This document shows positions 48,295 to 56,599 of a stretch of DNA of 64,000 nt, piece by piece. The translations under genes and the position numbers were made by a program. The stretch's first letter is position 1. Every line of letters starts with the position of its first letter. The notes under the pieces were generated by a model, which worked only from the letters and a program-made list of their open reading frames with translations, did not search any database and was not told the origin of the DNA. This DNA comes from Borreliella afzelii (GTDB lineage: Bacteria; Spirochaetota; Spirochaetia; Borreliales; Borreliaceae), in contig NZ_JACHGM010000001.1 in NCBI RefSeq assembly GCF_014202295.1, positions 62,001 to 126,000 on the forward strand, given 5' to 3'.

Positions 48295-49416
48295 TTAACC
48301 TTTAGTAAGTAAAAATTTAACTTTTTTTAAAACTTCATACTCTTGTTTAATTTTAAAAATATTTCTATTAGGATTTAGCTCAAGCTCACTTTCTACCCTA
48401 TCAATAAAATTTATTAATGCAGTTTTTTCATCGTTATTTAGCACAACATTGCTTAAAGATTCTTCAGCATTAAATTTATTCACAACCTTCTCAACATCAT
48501 TGAAATTAATATTAGAAGAAGAATGATCCTCAGTTATATTTTGAGAATTGGGTTTTTCACAATTATCAATGCCATTACTTTGGTCCTGATCTGCTCTACC
48601 TCTCAAATTATTCTCTCCATTATTAGAAAAAGAATCCTCACTAACTTGAGAATTTAAGTCCTCTTTTAAAATGTTTTCAAAGTCATCAAATTCTTTTAAC
48701 TCAAGAAATTCACCAGAATTCTTAAGAATCGTAGAATTAACATTGTTCTCAAGCTCAATGTTTCCATTCTCATCAATTAATTCTAAATGTTGTTTATTAT
48801 CTACAACACTCTCTAATTTTTTATTATGATCGTTATTATTATTTAACTCCAGATTTTCTACGCACACATTATCATTACTAACATCAATACCTTCTTCTTT
48901 GGCAAAGCTATTAAAATTATCAGCCACATGCAAATTACTAGTTAGATTTAAATCTTTATCTCTATTAAATTTAACATCGTGCTGAGATCCTTCACTTTCT
49001 TTTGATACATAATTGATACCTTCAAGCAGTGCATCTAATTCTTCTTGACCAATAGAAATATTAGGCAAATTGTCTTCTTTTTTAGAAAATGAATCGTCAA
49101 TCTCATGGGACTTTTTTTCAAAATCTTTCGAGCCAGAAGTAATAAAATCTCTTTGAACAAGCTTAGGCCCATTATCAAGCATTTCTTTTTCAACTCTCTC
49201 AACACGAAGCTCAACATCCTTTAAACAATTGATCAACTCACCATGTCTTTCTTTTAATATATTATCGAGTTTTAATAGCTTTTCATCTAAAAAAAATTTA
49301 AGATTATCTGTGGTTGTAGAAACAATATCAACAGACTCATTTCTTAAAAAGACCTTTTCCATATCAAAATCAACTTCCTTAGGACCTTCTTTGATAAAAA
49401 AAATACTTTTCTTCAT
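48295..49416 (-). CDS. Acidic protein of unknown function with a FliM-like EELDALL motif
   Basis: No family is recognised. The product of about 373 residues has a helical, charged N-terminal part (coiled coil at about 35-85). The middle is low-complexity, rich in N, D, E and S (about 110-310), and a compact helical C-terminus follows. Around residues 120-134 lies ISIGQEELDALLEGI, very close to the LSQ(D/E)EIDALLEG peptide at the N-terminus of FliM. No signal or membrane segment is present. The start is the ATG at 49416 with GGAGAG about 10 nt upstream; a TTG at 49434 is the alternative. It is divergent from the FtsB-like gene across about 100 bp. Confidence 0.7.
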   Translation of the reverse strand: MKKSIFFIKEGPKEVDFDMEKVFLRNESVDIVSTTTDNLKFFLDEKLLKLDNILKERHGELINCLKDVELRVERVEKEMLDNGPKLVQRDFITSGSKDFEKKSHEIDDSFSKKEDNLPNISIGQEELDALLEGINYVSKESEGSQHDVKFNRDKDLNLTSNLHVADNFNSFAKEEGIDVSNDNVCVENLELNNNNDHNKKLESVVDNKQHLELIDENGNIELENNVNSTILKNSGEFLELKEFDDFENILKEDLNSQVSEDSFSNNGENNLRGRADQDQSNGIDNCEKPNSQNITEDHSSSNINFNDVEKVVNKFNAEESLSNVVLNNDEKTALINFIDRVESELELNPNRNIFKIKQEYEVLKKVKFLLTKG

Positions 49417-49514
49417 GTCAAACTTGCTCTCCAAAACTACTCAATATAGCTACGATCTAAATCAACTTTAACTACTTGTAAATATAGTATATTAAGAATA
49501 TAATTACAAGCTGT

Positions 49515-49973
49515 ATGACTATTTATAAAAAAATTGCAATGTCTTTTTACTCAGGAATACTAAGCTACTTTATAATAGCTCCCATATTTGGAGAGAGAGG
49601 GTTTGTTAATTATCAAAAATTGGATAACAACTTAACATTAATAAAAAATCACATCGAAAAACTAAAAAAAAATCAAAAAGAATTAAAAGCAAGATATATT
49701 AATTTACAAGTATCTAAATCTGAAATTCTAAAAGAAGGCAATAAATTGGGCTACTACCCAAAAAACTCAACAGTAATAAAAACTAACAATAATAAAGATC
49801 AATACAACCAAGGACAAATATTAACCCTACAAAAACCCCTTTCCAAGAATCAAAATTTTTATTTTATATCGATAACAATAGGTTTGATTTATTATTTTTT
49901 ATCAAGTTGCATTACCCAAACCAAAAAAAATTCAAAAAGTAATAAACTTGCTTCCAATAATTCTAAGGATTAA
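49515..49973 (+). CDS. DivIC/FtsB-like septum protein with a second membrane segment
   Basis: The 152-residue protein has an N-terminal membrane segment (about 9-25), a coiled coil at about 35-75 and the stretch EGNKLGYYPKNSTVI. That layout matches DivIC/FtsB proteins, which tie FtsL and FtsQ together at the division site. Unusually, a second hydrophobic helix lies at about 115-133 (NFYFISITIGLIYYFLSSC), followed by a lysine- and serine-rich tail. No strong ribosome site is visible. It lies 6 bp upstream of two Opp-type permease genes. Confidence 0.6.
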   Translation: MTIYKKIAMSFYSGILSYFIIAPIFGERGFVNYQKLDNNLTLIKNHIEKLKKNQKELKARYINLQVSKSEILKEGNKLGYYPKNSTVIKTNNNKDQYNQGQILTLQKPLSKNQNFYFISITIGLIYYFLSSCITQTKKNSKSNKLASNNSKD

Positions 49974-49979
49974 TTTTTA

Positions 49980-50960
49980 TTGAACATATTTATTTTTAAA
50001 AATATAATATATTTATTAATTAATTTAATTTGTGCATCATTTTTTTGCGTATCGTTAGTAAATTTTTTTTCAAATGAACAGCAGTATACCCCTTTTGTTA
50101 AAACAAATATCCTAAAAGGATACTTGCAATACATTGGAATATACAAAAGTATTGAAAGCTATACCTTAGTACATGACTTTAACCCTAAATCAAAATTAGA
50201 AAAAAATTGCTTTTTAAAGCATATAGCTGGCAATTCATATATAATATACAAAACAAAAAATGAAGGAATACTATGGGGTGATTATAGATACTCTCTACTA
50301 AATAAAGGCCAACCAACCATTAAAATAATTTTTAAAAAATTATTCAATACTTTAAAAATCTCAATTCCAGGCGCTATACTCTCTTATATTGCAGCAATAG
50401 TACTTATTATAATTTGGAAAATTTACATAAAAAACAACCTAATAAATAATTTTCTAGAATATTTAATGCTATTACTCCACTCCATGCCAAGAAATTTAAC
50501 AGTATTTTTAATATTGTCTTTAATATATTATTTAAATTTAAATCCAAAAAATTTAATAATGGGTGGATTCGCATGGTTTTTTTCATTCTTTATATTTAAT
50601 TCTGTAATTTTTAAACAATCTCTTGATAAAACTTTATCAGAATTTTACATAAAAGCTGCAAAATCAAGAGGAATAAATAAATTACAAATAATACTAAAAC
50701 ATGCATTAATTCCATCAATAACACCATTACTTACGAACATGAGACCTATTCTTACAACTGCTTTTTTTGGAGCATCAATGATTGAATCAATATTTGAAAT
50801 TGATGGAATTGGAGCCTTATATTTAAATGCTTTAAAATTCAACGATTATGCTATTTCCAAAGATTTAATTTTTATTGGCGTTTTCATCATGCTTATTCCA
50901 AATATAATAACAGACATACTAATTTACAAAATCAACCCATATAGGGACACACTAAGCTAA
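49980..50960 (+). CDS. Oligopeptide-type ABC transporter permease (OppB/DppB family)
   Basis: The 326-residue protein has an N-terminal membrane helix, a periplasmic loop and five further helices. The family motif is at about residues 220-250 (YIKAAKSRGINKLQIILKHALIPSITPLL), the EAA-like loop that docks the ATPase. The start is a TTG with AAGGA about 9 nt upstream. It overlaps the next permease by one base. No ATPase or substrate-binding protein gene is adjacent, so these parts must come from elsewhere, possibly the main opp locus. Confidence 0.87.
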   Translation: MNIFIFKNIIYLLINLICASFFCVSLVNFFSNEQQYTPFVKTNILKGYLQYIGIYKSIESYTLVHDFNPKSKLEKNCFLKHIAGNSYIIYKTKNEGILWGDYRYSLLNKGQPTIKIIFKKLFNTLKISIPGAILSYIAAIVLIIIWKIYIKNNLINNFLEYLMLLLHSMPRNLTVFLILSLIYYLNLNPKNLIMGGFAWFFSFFIFNSVIFKQSLDKTLSEFYIKAAKSRGINKLQIILKHALIPSITPLLTNMRPILTTAFFGASMIESIFEIDGIGALYLNALKFNDYAISKDLIFIGVFIMLIPNIITDILIYKINPYRDTLS

Positions 50961-51820
50961 TGAATCTAAATGTAATAATAAAAAAAATTTATATTATACT
51001 CTTCAATGTATTTATTGTATTATTACTCATTACCCCAGCACTGGTTAATGAAAATTCAAAAATTGCAATCTACAAAAAAGATCCAAATAAAGTTTATTTA
51101 AAATCTATCAAAAACATACCTATGCCACCCACAAAAGACAATCCACTAGGAATCGATAAAATGGGCAGAGATATTATGGCAAGATTAATAATTGCAACCA
51201 GAAATTCTATTCTACTTTCACTAAGCTATGCAACAATCTCTGCAGTAATTGGAATCTTCATTGGAACAATAATTGGCATGTTTAGATTTGAAATTTGCAT
51301 GCTAATTTCAAAACCAATCGAAGCATTGCAAACGTTACCCTTTTTTTATGTTGTCTCTCTAGTTTTTTACTACTTTTTAAAACAAAAAACTTACAATATG
51401 CTTCAAACAGCAACACTATTGGCATTGATTCATGGATGGATTAGGTTTGCCTTTATTGCAAGAAACAATACATTGATAATAAAAAATTTAGATTATATTA
51501 AAGCCAGTGAAGCCATGGGTGCAAGCAAAATTAGAATAATATTGCGTCACATTTTTCCAGAAGTATTCTCATCAATATCGTCCATAATCCCATTACAAAT
51601 GGCAAGAAGTCTTACTACTTTTGAAGTAGTAAGTTTTTTACAAAAACAAGATAAAAATTTATATCCTAGCCTTGGAGAACTACTAAACTATATGGAAATG
51701 GGTAATAAATATCTGTGGATATGGATCAATCCTCTATTCATATTAATAGGTATAAACATAATACTAGCAATAATAAATTTGCAGCTGAGAAAAAAAATGA
51801 AACATTTAATATCATCTTAA
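50960..51820 (+). CDS. Oligopeptide-type ABC transporter permease (OppC/DppC family)
   Basis: The 286-residue protein pairs with the OppB-like gene before it. It has an N-terminal helix, the extracytoplasmic segment TKDNPLGIDKMGRDIMARLIIATRNS (the family's HPLGTDxxGRD motif), five more helices and the EAA loop DYIKASEAMGASKIRIILRHIFPEVFS. The start overlaps the previous stop as TAATG. The gene ends 8 bp before the convergent nth stop. Confidence 0.88.
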   Translation: MNLNVIIKKIYIILFNVFIVLLLITPALVNENSKIAIYKKDPNKVYLKSIKNIPMPPTKDNPLGIDKMGRDIMARLIIATRNSILLSLSYATISAVIGIFIGTIIGMFRFEICMLISKPIEALQTLPFFYVVSLVFYYFLKQKTYNMLQTATLLALIHGWIRFAFIARNNTLIIKNLDYIKASEAMGASKIRIILRHIFPEVFSSISSIIPLQMARSLTTFEVVSFLQKQDKNLYPSLGELLNYMEMGNKYLWIWINPLFILIGINIILAIINLQLRKKMKHLISS

Positions 51821-51828
51821 CTAAAAAA

Positions 51829-52446
51829 TTAACAAACCCTTGGTGCAAATTTTTCTAAAAAACAATTAACACAACTTACATTTCTAGAGGTGCAAATTTC
51901 TCTTCCATGCTTATTGATAGCCATAGAAAATCTATACTGCTTGCAAGGCTTTATTCTTCTTTTGAGATCCAGCTCAATCTTAATAGGAGAATTTTCTAAA
52001 GAAAGAGCATGCCTTGTAATAACTCTACTAAAATGAGTATCTACAATAATTGCAGGCTTATTATAAACAGATCCAAGAATAACATTTGCTGTTTTCCTAC
52101 CTACTCCGGGTAGCTTAACAAGATCAAAAATATTGTTTGGAATAACACCATTAAATTTTTCCAAAATATCAATAGAACAATTTATAATATTTTTAGCTTT
52201 CCTTGAATAAAAACCAGTCTTATAAATTAATTTCTCAACATCTCTCACATTTGCTCTTGATAAACTTTCAAAATTGCCATACCTTTCAAAAAGATACGGA
52301 GAAATTTTATTTACCAAATTATCTGTTGTTCTTGCACTTAAAATCACCATTATTAAAAGCTCATAATTATTTTTATAATTTAAAAAAGGCTTAACATCGG
52401 GATATCTAAATAAAGTTTCATCAACAATCAAATCAAGATTAATCAT
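51829..52446 (-). CDS. nth: Endonuclease III
   Basis: Nth removes oxidised pyrimidines and nicks the abasic site. The product of about 205 residues has the helix-hairpin-helix LPGVGRKTANVILG with the catalytic lysine, and VDTHFSRV with the catalytic aspartate. The iron-sulfur cysteines follow as C-x6-C-x2-C-x9-C; the last gap is normally five residues. I start at the ATG at 52446 (INLDLIVDET). The frame is open for another 15 codons upstream, all hydrophobic, from an ATG at 52491. Neither start has a clear ribosome site. Confidence 0.88.
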   Translation of the reverse strand: MINLDLIVDETLFRYPDVKPFLNYKNNYELLIMVILSARTTDNLVNKISPYLFERYGNFESLSRANVRDVEKLIYKTGFYSRKAKNIINCSIDILEKFNGVIPNNIFDLVKLPGVGRKTANVILGSVYNKPAIIVDTHFSRVITRHALSLENSPIKIELDLKRRIKPCKQYRFSMAINKHGREICTSRNVSCVNCFLEKFAPRVC

Positions 52447-52512
52447 AAAAAAATTATAAAACATTATAAACATAAAACAAAAAATACACAAAGTAAAGGC
52501 AGCTGGACTTTA

Positions 52513-52541
52513 TTGACAAGAATTTTCCAAAATGATATACT
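52513..52541 (+). promoter_or_regulatory. Promoter of the tRNA-Arg/tRNA-Pro operon
   Basis: TTGACA (52513-52518), a 17-bp spacer and TATACT (52536-52541) form a near-consensus promoter. The start point should be close to 52548, about 13 nt before the first tRNA. Confidence 0.92.
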
Positions 52542-52560
52542 CATCATTAGCATTTAAAAT

Positions 52561-52634
52561 GCACCAATAGCTCAATTGGATAGAGCAACAGACTTCTAAT
52601 CTGTAGGTTTTAGGTTCGAGTCCTAATTGGTGCG
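52561..52634 (+). tRNA. tRNA-Arg (anticodon TCT)
   Basis: The 74-nt cloverleaf has acceptor arms GCACCAA and TTGGTGC, an anticodon arm CAGACTTCTAATCTG with anticodon TCT, and a T arm with GGTTCGAGTCC. The discriminator is G and CCA is not encoded. TCT reads AGA, the common arginine codon in AT-rich genomes. It is 7 bp before tRNA-Pro. Confidence 0.96.
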
Positions 52635-52641
52635 ATTCATT

Positions 52642-52714
52642 CGGGATGTGGCCTAGTGGCTAAGGCACCTGCTTTGGGAGCAGGGGATCGTGAGTTCGAA
52701 TCCCACCATCCCGA
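52642..52714 (+). tRNA. tRNA-Pro (anticodon TGG)
   Basis: The 73-nt cloverleaf has acceptor arms CGGGATG and CATCCCG, an anticodon arm CCTGCTTTGGGAGCAGG with anticodon TGG, and a T arm with AGTTCGAATCC. The discriminator is A and CCA is not encoded. It is co-transcribed with tRNA-Arg and followed by a strong hairpin. Confidence 0.96.
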
Positions 52715-52723
52715 AAAAATATT

Positions 52724-52756
52724 TAAGAAGCTAAAAACAAAGTTTTTAGCTTCTTA
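52724..52756. terminator. Terminator between the tRNA operon and p83/100
   Basis: TAAGAAGCTAAAAAC (52724-52738) pairs exactly with 52742-52756 around an AAA loop. It lies 10 nt past tRNA-Pro and 34 nt past the stop of the convergent p83/100 gene. The right arm begins GTTTTT. A bidirectional terminator is the natural reading. Confidence 0.85.
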
Positions 52757-52789
52757 CGAATTTACACAAGTTCAAATCAAACTGAAAAA

Positions 52790-54781
52790 TTATTTAACTT
52801 TCTTTAAAGTATTTACATCTAAAGTAACTAAGCTTTTAAATTCATCTTGCAGATAAATAAAATTCTTTCTCACAGCAAAGCTAGTAAAAGGCAAAATTTT
52901 ATTTTCTGACAGAATAAATTTATCTAAATTTTTAGGAGAAAATTTAGCCAATCTCCAAGCATTACTATCGTCCTTAACAGCTACTAAAATCATTCTAGAG
53001 TCAACATAAAGAGATGAATTTTTATTAATCTCAAAATTAGACTCTGATATCACTTTTAAATTCTCGAGTTTATCAAGTATCTGAAGCTTAGCTTTTCCTG
53101 AATCTATTTTAATAACAACCAAATCTTTTTCACGTTCATAAATTCCATATCGCTGAATACCTTGTTGAGCACTTTCTTTAAGTCTAACACCGGTATTCAA
53201 ATCAATAAGTTGAAGCGTTCCTAAATTTGTAATCGGATCGATAACCTCTAAAAAGACAGGATTACTGGAATCTATAGACAAATCAATCAAATCTTCATTT
53301 AACGAAGTAGGTTGACTTTCAACTTGGGGTTTAGTTTTTTGCAAATCAACATCTTTGTTATCTACACTCTCTTTCGAATCAATGTCGCTATAAGAAGGCT
53401 CATCTAACGGGGATAATTTACTAACCTCATTGTTGTTAGACTTGGAAATTTTATCTACTTTATCAGCCTCAGAAACAGGCTCTAATTTTTTTTTACTATC
53501 TAATTCTTTATCCTCTTCTTCGCCTTCAATTTTTTCTTTACTAGAAGCTTTAGAATTTAATTCTTGCTTAAGATCTAATGCTTTATGATCTTTATTTTTT
53601 AAAAGTTCTTCATCATTTTTTTTGATTTCAATTTGCTTTTCTATTTCTCTTTTTTGATTTTCATCACTAGCTTCTTTAAGCTGCTCTTGCAAATCTTCTA
53701 GACTCTCTTTTATCTGCAACTGCTTATCAACCTTAGGAGAACTTACATCACCAGGCTTTGGTAAATTCTTTTCCTTATTAGTCTCGTTAATATTCTCTTG
53801 AAGCTTCTCTCTAACAGTATCCCTTTGAATATCTAGATTATCTTCAGCAAAATCTAATTTTTGTTGAGCTTTATCAAGATCAATTGCCTTTTTATCTAAT
53901 TCTTCCTTTTGTTTCTTTTTAGCATCAACCTGACTTTCAATCTCTTTTTTATGCTCTTCATCTGTAGCTTTTTCAAGCTGATCCCTTAAATTCTCAATAG
54001 TTTCTGTTATATTGGAATCACTTTCATGAACATTATCTAATTCAATATCAATTTTATCTTGATCTGCTTTATGAGTTTCGCCTTGAATGTCTGTAATATC
54101 TCTTGCAAAGTTAACACCTGATTCATTCTCACTTAAAAGAGCTGCCACCACCTTATCTGTAACCAAACTATCAATATCAATGTCAGACTCAACATTTCCA
54201 GATAAAATATTCTTTTTAAGAGGAATAAATATTTGTGTCTTCCCAGCCCATTGACTGTACACCCTAGAAAGACCTGCATTTTCTTTAGTCAAAGACTTCA
54301 AAGAAGCCTCAATATAAAACTCTTTGTAATAATCTAAATCTCCTCTATAAACAGCATTATATATTGTAATAGCTTTAGCAATTAATTCCGCACTAGACCT
54401 CTCATAATCAAAAGACTTCATTAAATACCCTGTAAGAATTCTTCTTAGATTTAATATACTATCAAGCTCTGACTTACTACCAATAGAAAAAATATCAACA
54501 CTTGCTTTTTTATCTTGATCGTCAATAAATCTATTAACAAAATATTTACCATAATAACTTGAATTACTATTGGAATTGATCAACGGCCTTGCTAAAAACT
54601 CCCCAATACCTACTATTTGTTCATATGTATTTGTAGAATCATAAGGACCCTTGTAATTAACAAATTCAAGATCCATATTAACAAAGTCCTTTAATTTTTC
54701 CTTATCAACTTCCCTTGCATTAAGAGGAAATCCATTTAAAAAAACAAGAAAAAAACTAAAGATTAGTAACATTTTTTTCAT
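52790..54781 (-). CDS. p83/100 antigen
   Basis: This is the p83/100 protein used as a marker in Lyme serology (BB0744 in B. burgdorferi B31); its function is not known. The 663-residue product has a signal peptide (ending near FPLNA), an N-terminal globular part (to about 210), a long charged helical section rich in K, E and D (about 240-450), and a C-terminal domain of about 170 residues with beta-propeller-like strands (VFLEVIDPITNLGTLQLIDLNTG). The helical section contains two diverged copies of a unit of about 45 residues, which explains its strain variability. A TATAAT box lies at 54811-54806. Confidence 0.95.
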   Translation of the reverse strand: MKKMLLIFSFFLVFLNGFPLNAREVDKEKLKDFVNMDLEFVNYKGPYDSTNTYEQIVGIGEFLARPLINSNSNSSYYGKYFVNRFIDDQDKKASVDIFSIGSKSELDSILNLRRILTGYLMKSFDYERSSAELIAKAITIYNAVYRGDLDYYKEFYIEASLKSLTKENAGLSRVYSQWAGKTQIFIPLKKNILSGNVESDIDIDSLVTDKVVAALLSENESGVNFARDITDIQGETHKADQDKIDIELDNVHESDSNITETIENLRDQLEKATDEEHKKEIESQVDAKKKQKEELDKKAIDLDKAQQKLDFAEDNLDIQRDTVREKLQENINETNKEKNLPKPGDVSSPKVDKQLQIKESLEDLQEQLKEASDENQKREIEKQIEIKKNDEELLKNKDHKALDLKQELNSKASSKEKIEGEEEDKELDSKKKLEPVSEADKVDKISKSNNNEVSKLSPLDEPSYSDIDSKESVDNKDVDLQKTKPQVESQPTSLNEDLIDLSIDSSNPVFLEVIDPITNLGTLQLIDLNTGVRLKESAQQGIQRYGIYEREKDLVVIKIDSGKAKLQILDKLENLKVISESNFEINKNSSLYVDSRMILVAVKDDSNAWRLAKFSPKNLDKFILSENKILPFTSFAVRKNFIYLQDEFKSLVTLDVNTLKKVK

Positions 54782-54884
54782 AAAAGAAATTCTCCTATAA
54801 ATTCAATTATAATCTACCTTACCAACTAAATTCTAATTTAAACCTAATTTTAACATAATCAGATTTATATGCAAAACAACTATT

Positions 54885-56564
54885 TCAATCTTGAATGATT
54901 GAAATAATTTCATTAATGTGCTTGTTAATATTTCCAGAAAAATTTTGACGTCTCATAAACATTAATAATTTTAGATACTTATGCTTACAAAGTTTAAGAA
55001 GTTTGTCTGTTGAATTTAAAATTATATTTCTCAAATTCAAAATCACAGAATAAGCTATTTCTAAATTGCCTTGATAATTTAACACTATATGTTGAATGTA
55101 ATTATATATAATACAATCTTGCCCATGATAACTTTCAAATTTGGTAATAGCTTGCACTATGGTAATTATATTATTAATATCTCTTTCTCTAATCGCCAAA
55201 TCAATAAAACTCTTAATTGAAAATTCATTATTAACATATACAAAATATCTATAAAGCTTACCTCTTGAAACAATTCTATCAAATCCCTTTTCTGGCAAAA
55301 GCCAAACATTAAAAGCTTTTTCATATAAATTTAAATATTTTTTGGGGAAATTTCCATTTTTAATTGCAAGAGAATCCAAAATCCCTAAAAATTTATCATA
55401 AGCAGCATCACTATAACTAGAATTTAGAATCTCATCAAGCAGTAAATAATTTTTATCATAGTCTACAAAATCTTTTTCTTTTAAATCTATTCTACCTTGA
55501 TTATATTTATTACCTCTAAAATGGTTCCATACACTAACATCAAGCTCTTTGTCGTATTCGTAATAATAAGTACTAAGAACCCAATCTCCCCCCCCTAAGG
55601 CAATAATACCTGAATTAGCACTAAGTCCTGACAAATCCTTAAGATTGGCATCTACGAAAGATATATCAAAATCTTCTTTAAGAGATAAAATTCCATTTGA
55701 TTTGGTTGAAATTAAAAGATTTCTATTATTGTAAAGAACAGCTTTCTCAATCTCAAAGTTCATTTTTTTTTTGAATTTAAGCTTAAAATTTCTACTTAAA
55801 TCAAAAAACATACCAACACTTGAAATTGCGATATATTCACCATTAAACTTTTCAAACAAAAAATTAATAGGAAAGTCTAATTTAACAGAATCAACAACTT
55901 CCCCAAAATCTCTCCCATAAGTAACAATATGGCCTGACTTATGACCAACAACTACCTCTTTTTTTGTATTTATCATCAACAAAAAAGGAAAAGCAACTAG
56001 CCTGGAAAACCATTTTTTATTACCCAAAGAATCAAACAAAAATATTTCATTATTCTCACTTGCAATGCAAAAATCACCATTATCAAAAACTACAGGGGAA
56101 GTAGCGGGTTTACCACCTGTGTTAACCTCAAACATTTTTTCCCCACTCTTTAAATCAATAGAAACGACCTTCTCATTAACAAGGGGAATTAAAATGCCAG
56201 CATTCCCTATGGCAGGAGAACCTAAAGGCGAAAAATCTAGCTTATGCTTCCAAACAAGTTTTCCTCTTTTGATCTTTTGAACTTCATTTCTAGCTGTAAT
56301 AACATAATACCCATTATCAAAATCTTTTAAAAGAAAAGAATATGGAATTCTATTTAATCTATAAGAATATTTCTTCTCAAGTGACATTGTATAGGTAGTC
56401 AACCATCTATCTTTTGTTAAAACCGTAATAGTATCCCGCTTTTCATCAATAATTGGATTGCCCACAATTTTACCAGTTAATGCTTTTTGAAAATATAAAT
56501 TGATACTAGAATAAAGCCTTAAAAAAGAAGCTGAAAACACAAATATGAAAAGTATACCTCTCAA
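54885..56564 (-). CDS. Exported protein with PQQ-like beta-propeller repeats
   Basis: The 559-residue product has a signal peptide (residues 1-19) and repeated propeller blades over about 25-330, for example IGNAGILIPLVNEKVVSIDLKSGEKMFEV and FDNGDFCIASENNEIFLFDSLGNKKW, the quinoprotein/BamB-like pattern. The C-terminal third (about 370-559) is helical. It might act as a periplasmic scaffold, but no catalytic site is visible. A run of eight G residues lies in the coding strand (55588-55595). It lies upstream of p83/100 on the same strand, separated by about 100 bp. Confidence 0.72.
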   Translation of the reverse strand: MRGILFIFVFSASFLRLYSSINLYFQKALTGKIVGNPIIDEKRDTITVLTKDRWLTTYTMSLEKKYSYRLNRIPYSFLLKDFDNGYYVITARNEVQKIKRGKLVWKHKLDFSPLGSPAIGNAGILIPLVNEKVVSIDLKSGEKMFEVNTGGKPATSPVVFDNGDFCIASENNEIFLFDSLGNKKWFSRLVAFPFLLMINTKKEVVVGHKSGHIVTYGRDFGEVVDSVKLDFPINFLFEKFNGEYIAISSVGMFFDLSRNFKLKFKKKMNFEIEKAVLYNNRNLLISTKSNGILSLKEDFDISFVDANLKDLSGLSANSGIIALGGGDWVLSTYYYEYDKELDVSVWNHFRGNKYNQGRIDLKEKDFVDYDKNYLLLDEILNSSYSDAAYDKFLGILDSLAIKNGNFPKKYLNLYEKAFNVWLLPEKGFDRIVSRGKLYRYFVYVNNEFSIKSFIDLAIRERDINNIITIVQAITKFESYHGQDCIIYNYIQHIVLNYQGNLEIAYSVILNLRNIILNSTDKLLKLCKHKYLKLLMFMRRQNFSGNINKHINEIISIIQD

Positions 56565-56599
56565 AATAAAAAACCTTTTGAGCTTTTAAAAAACTGATA

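Noticed and set aside
52656..52856. 66-codon open frame after tRNA-Arg
   Set aside because: It runs through tRNA-Pro and the terminator hairpin and into the 3' end of p83/100 on the other strand.
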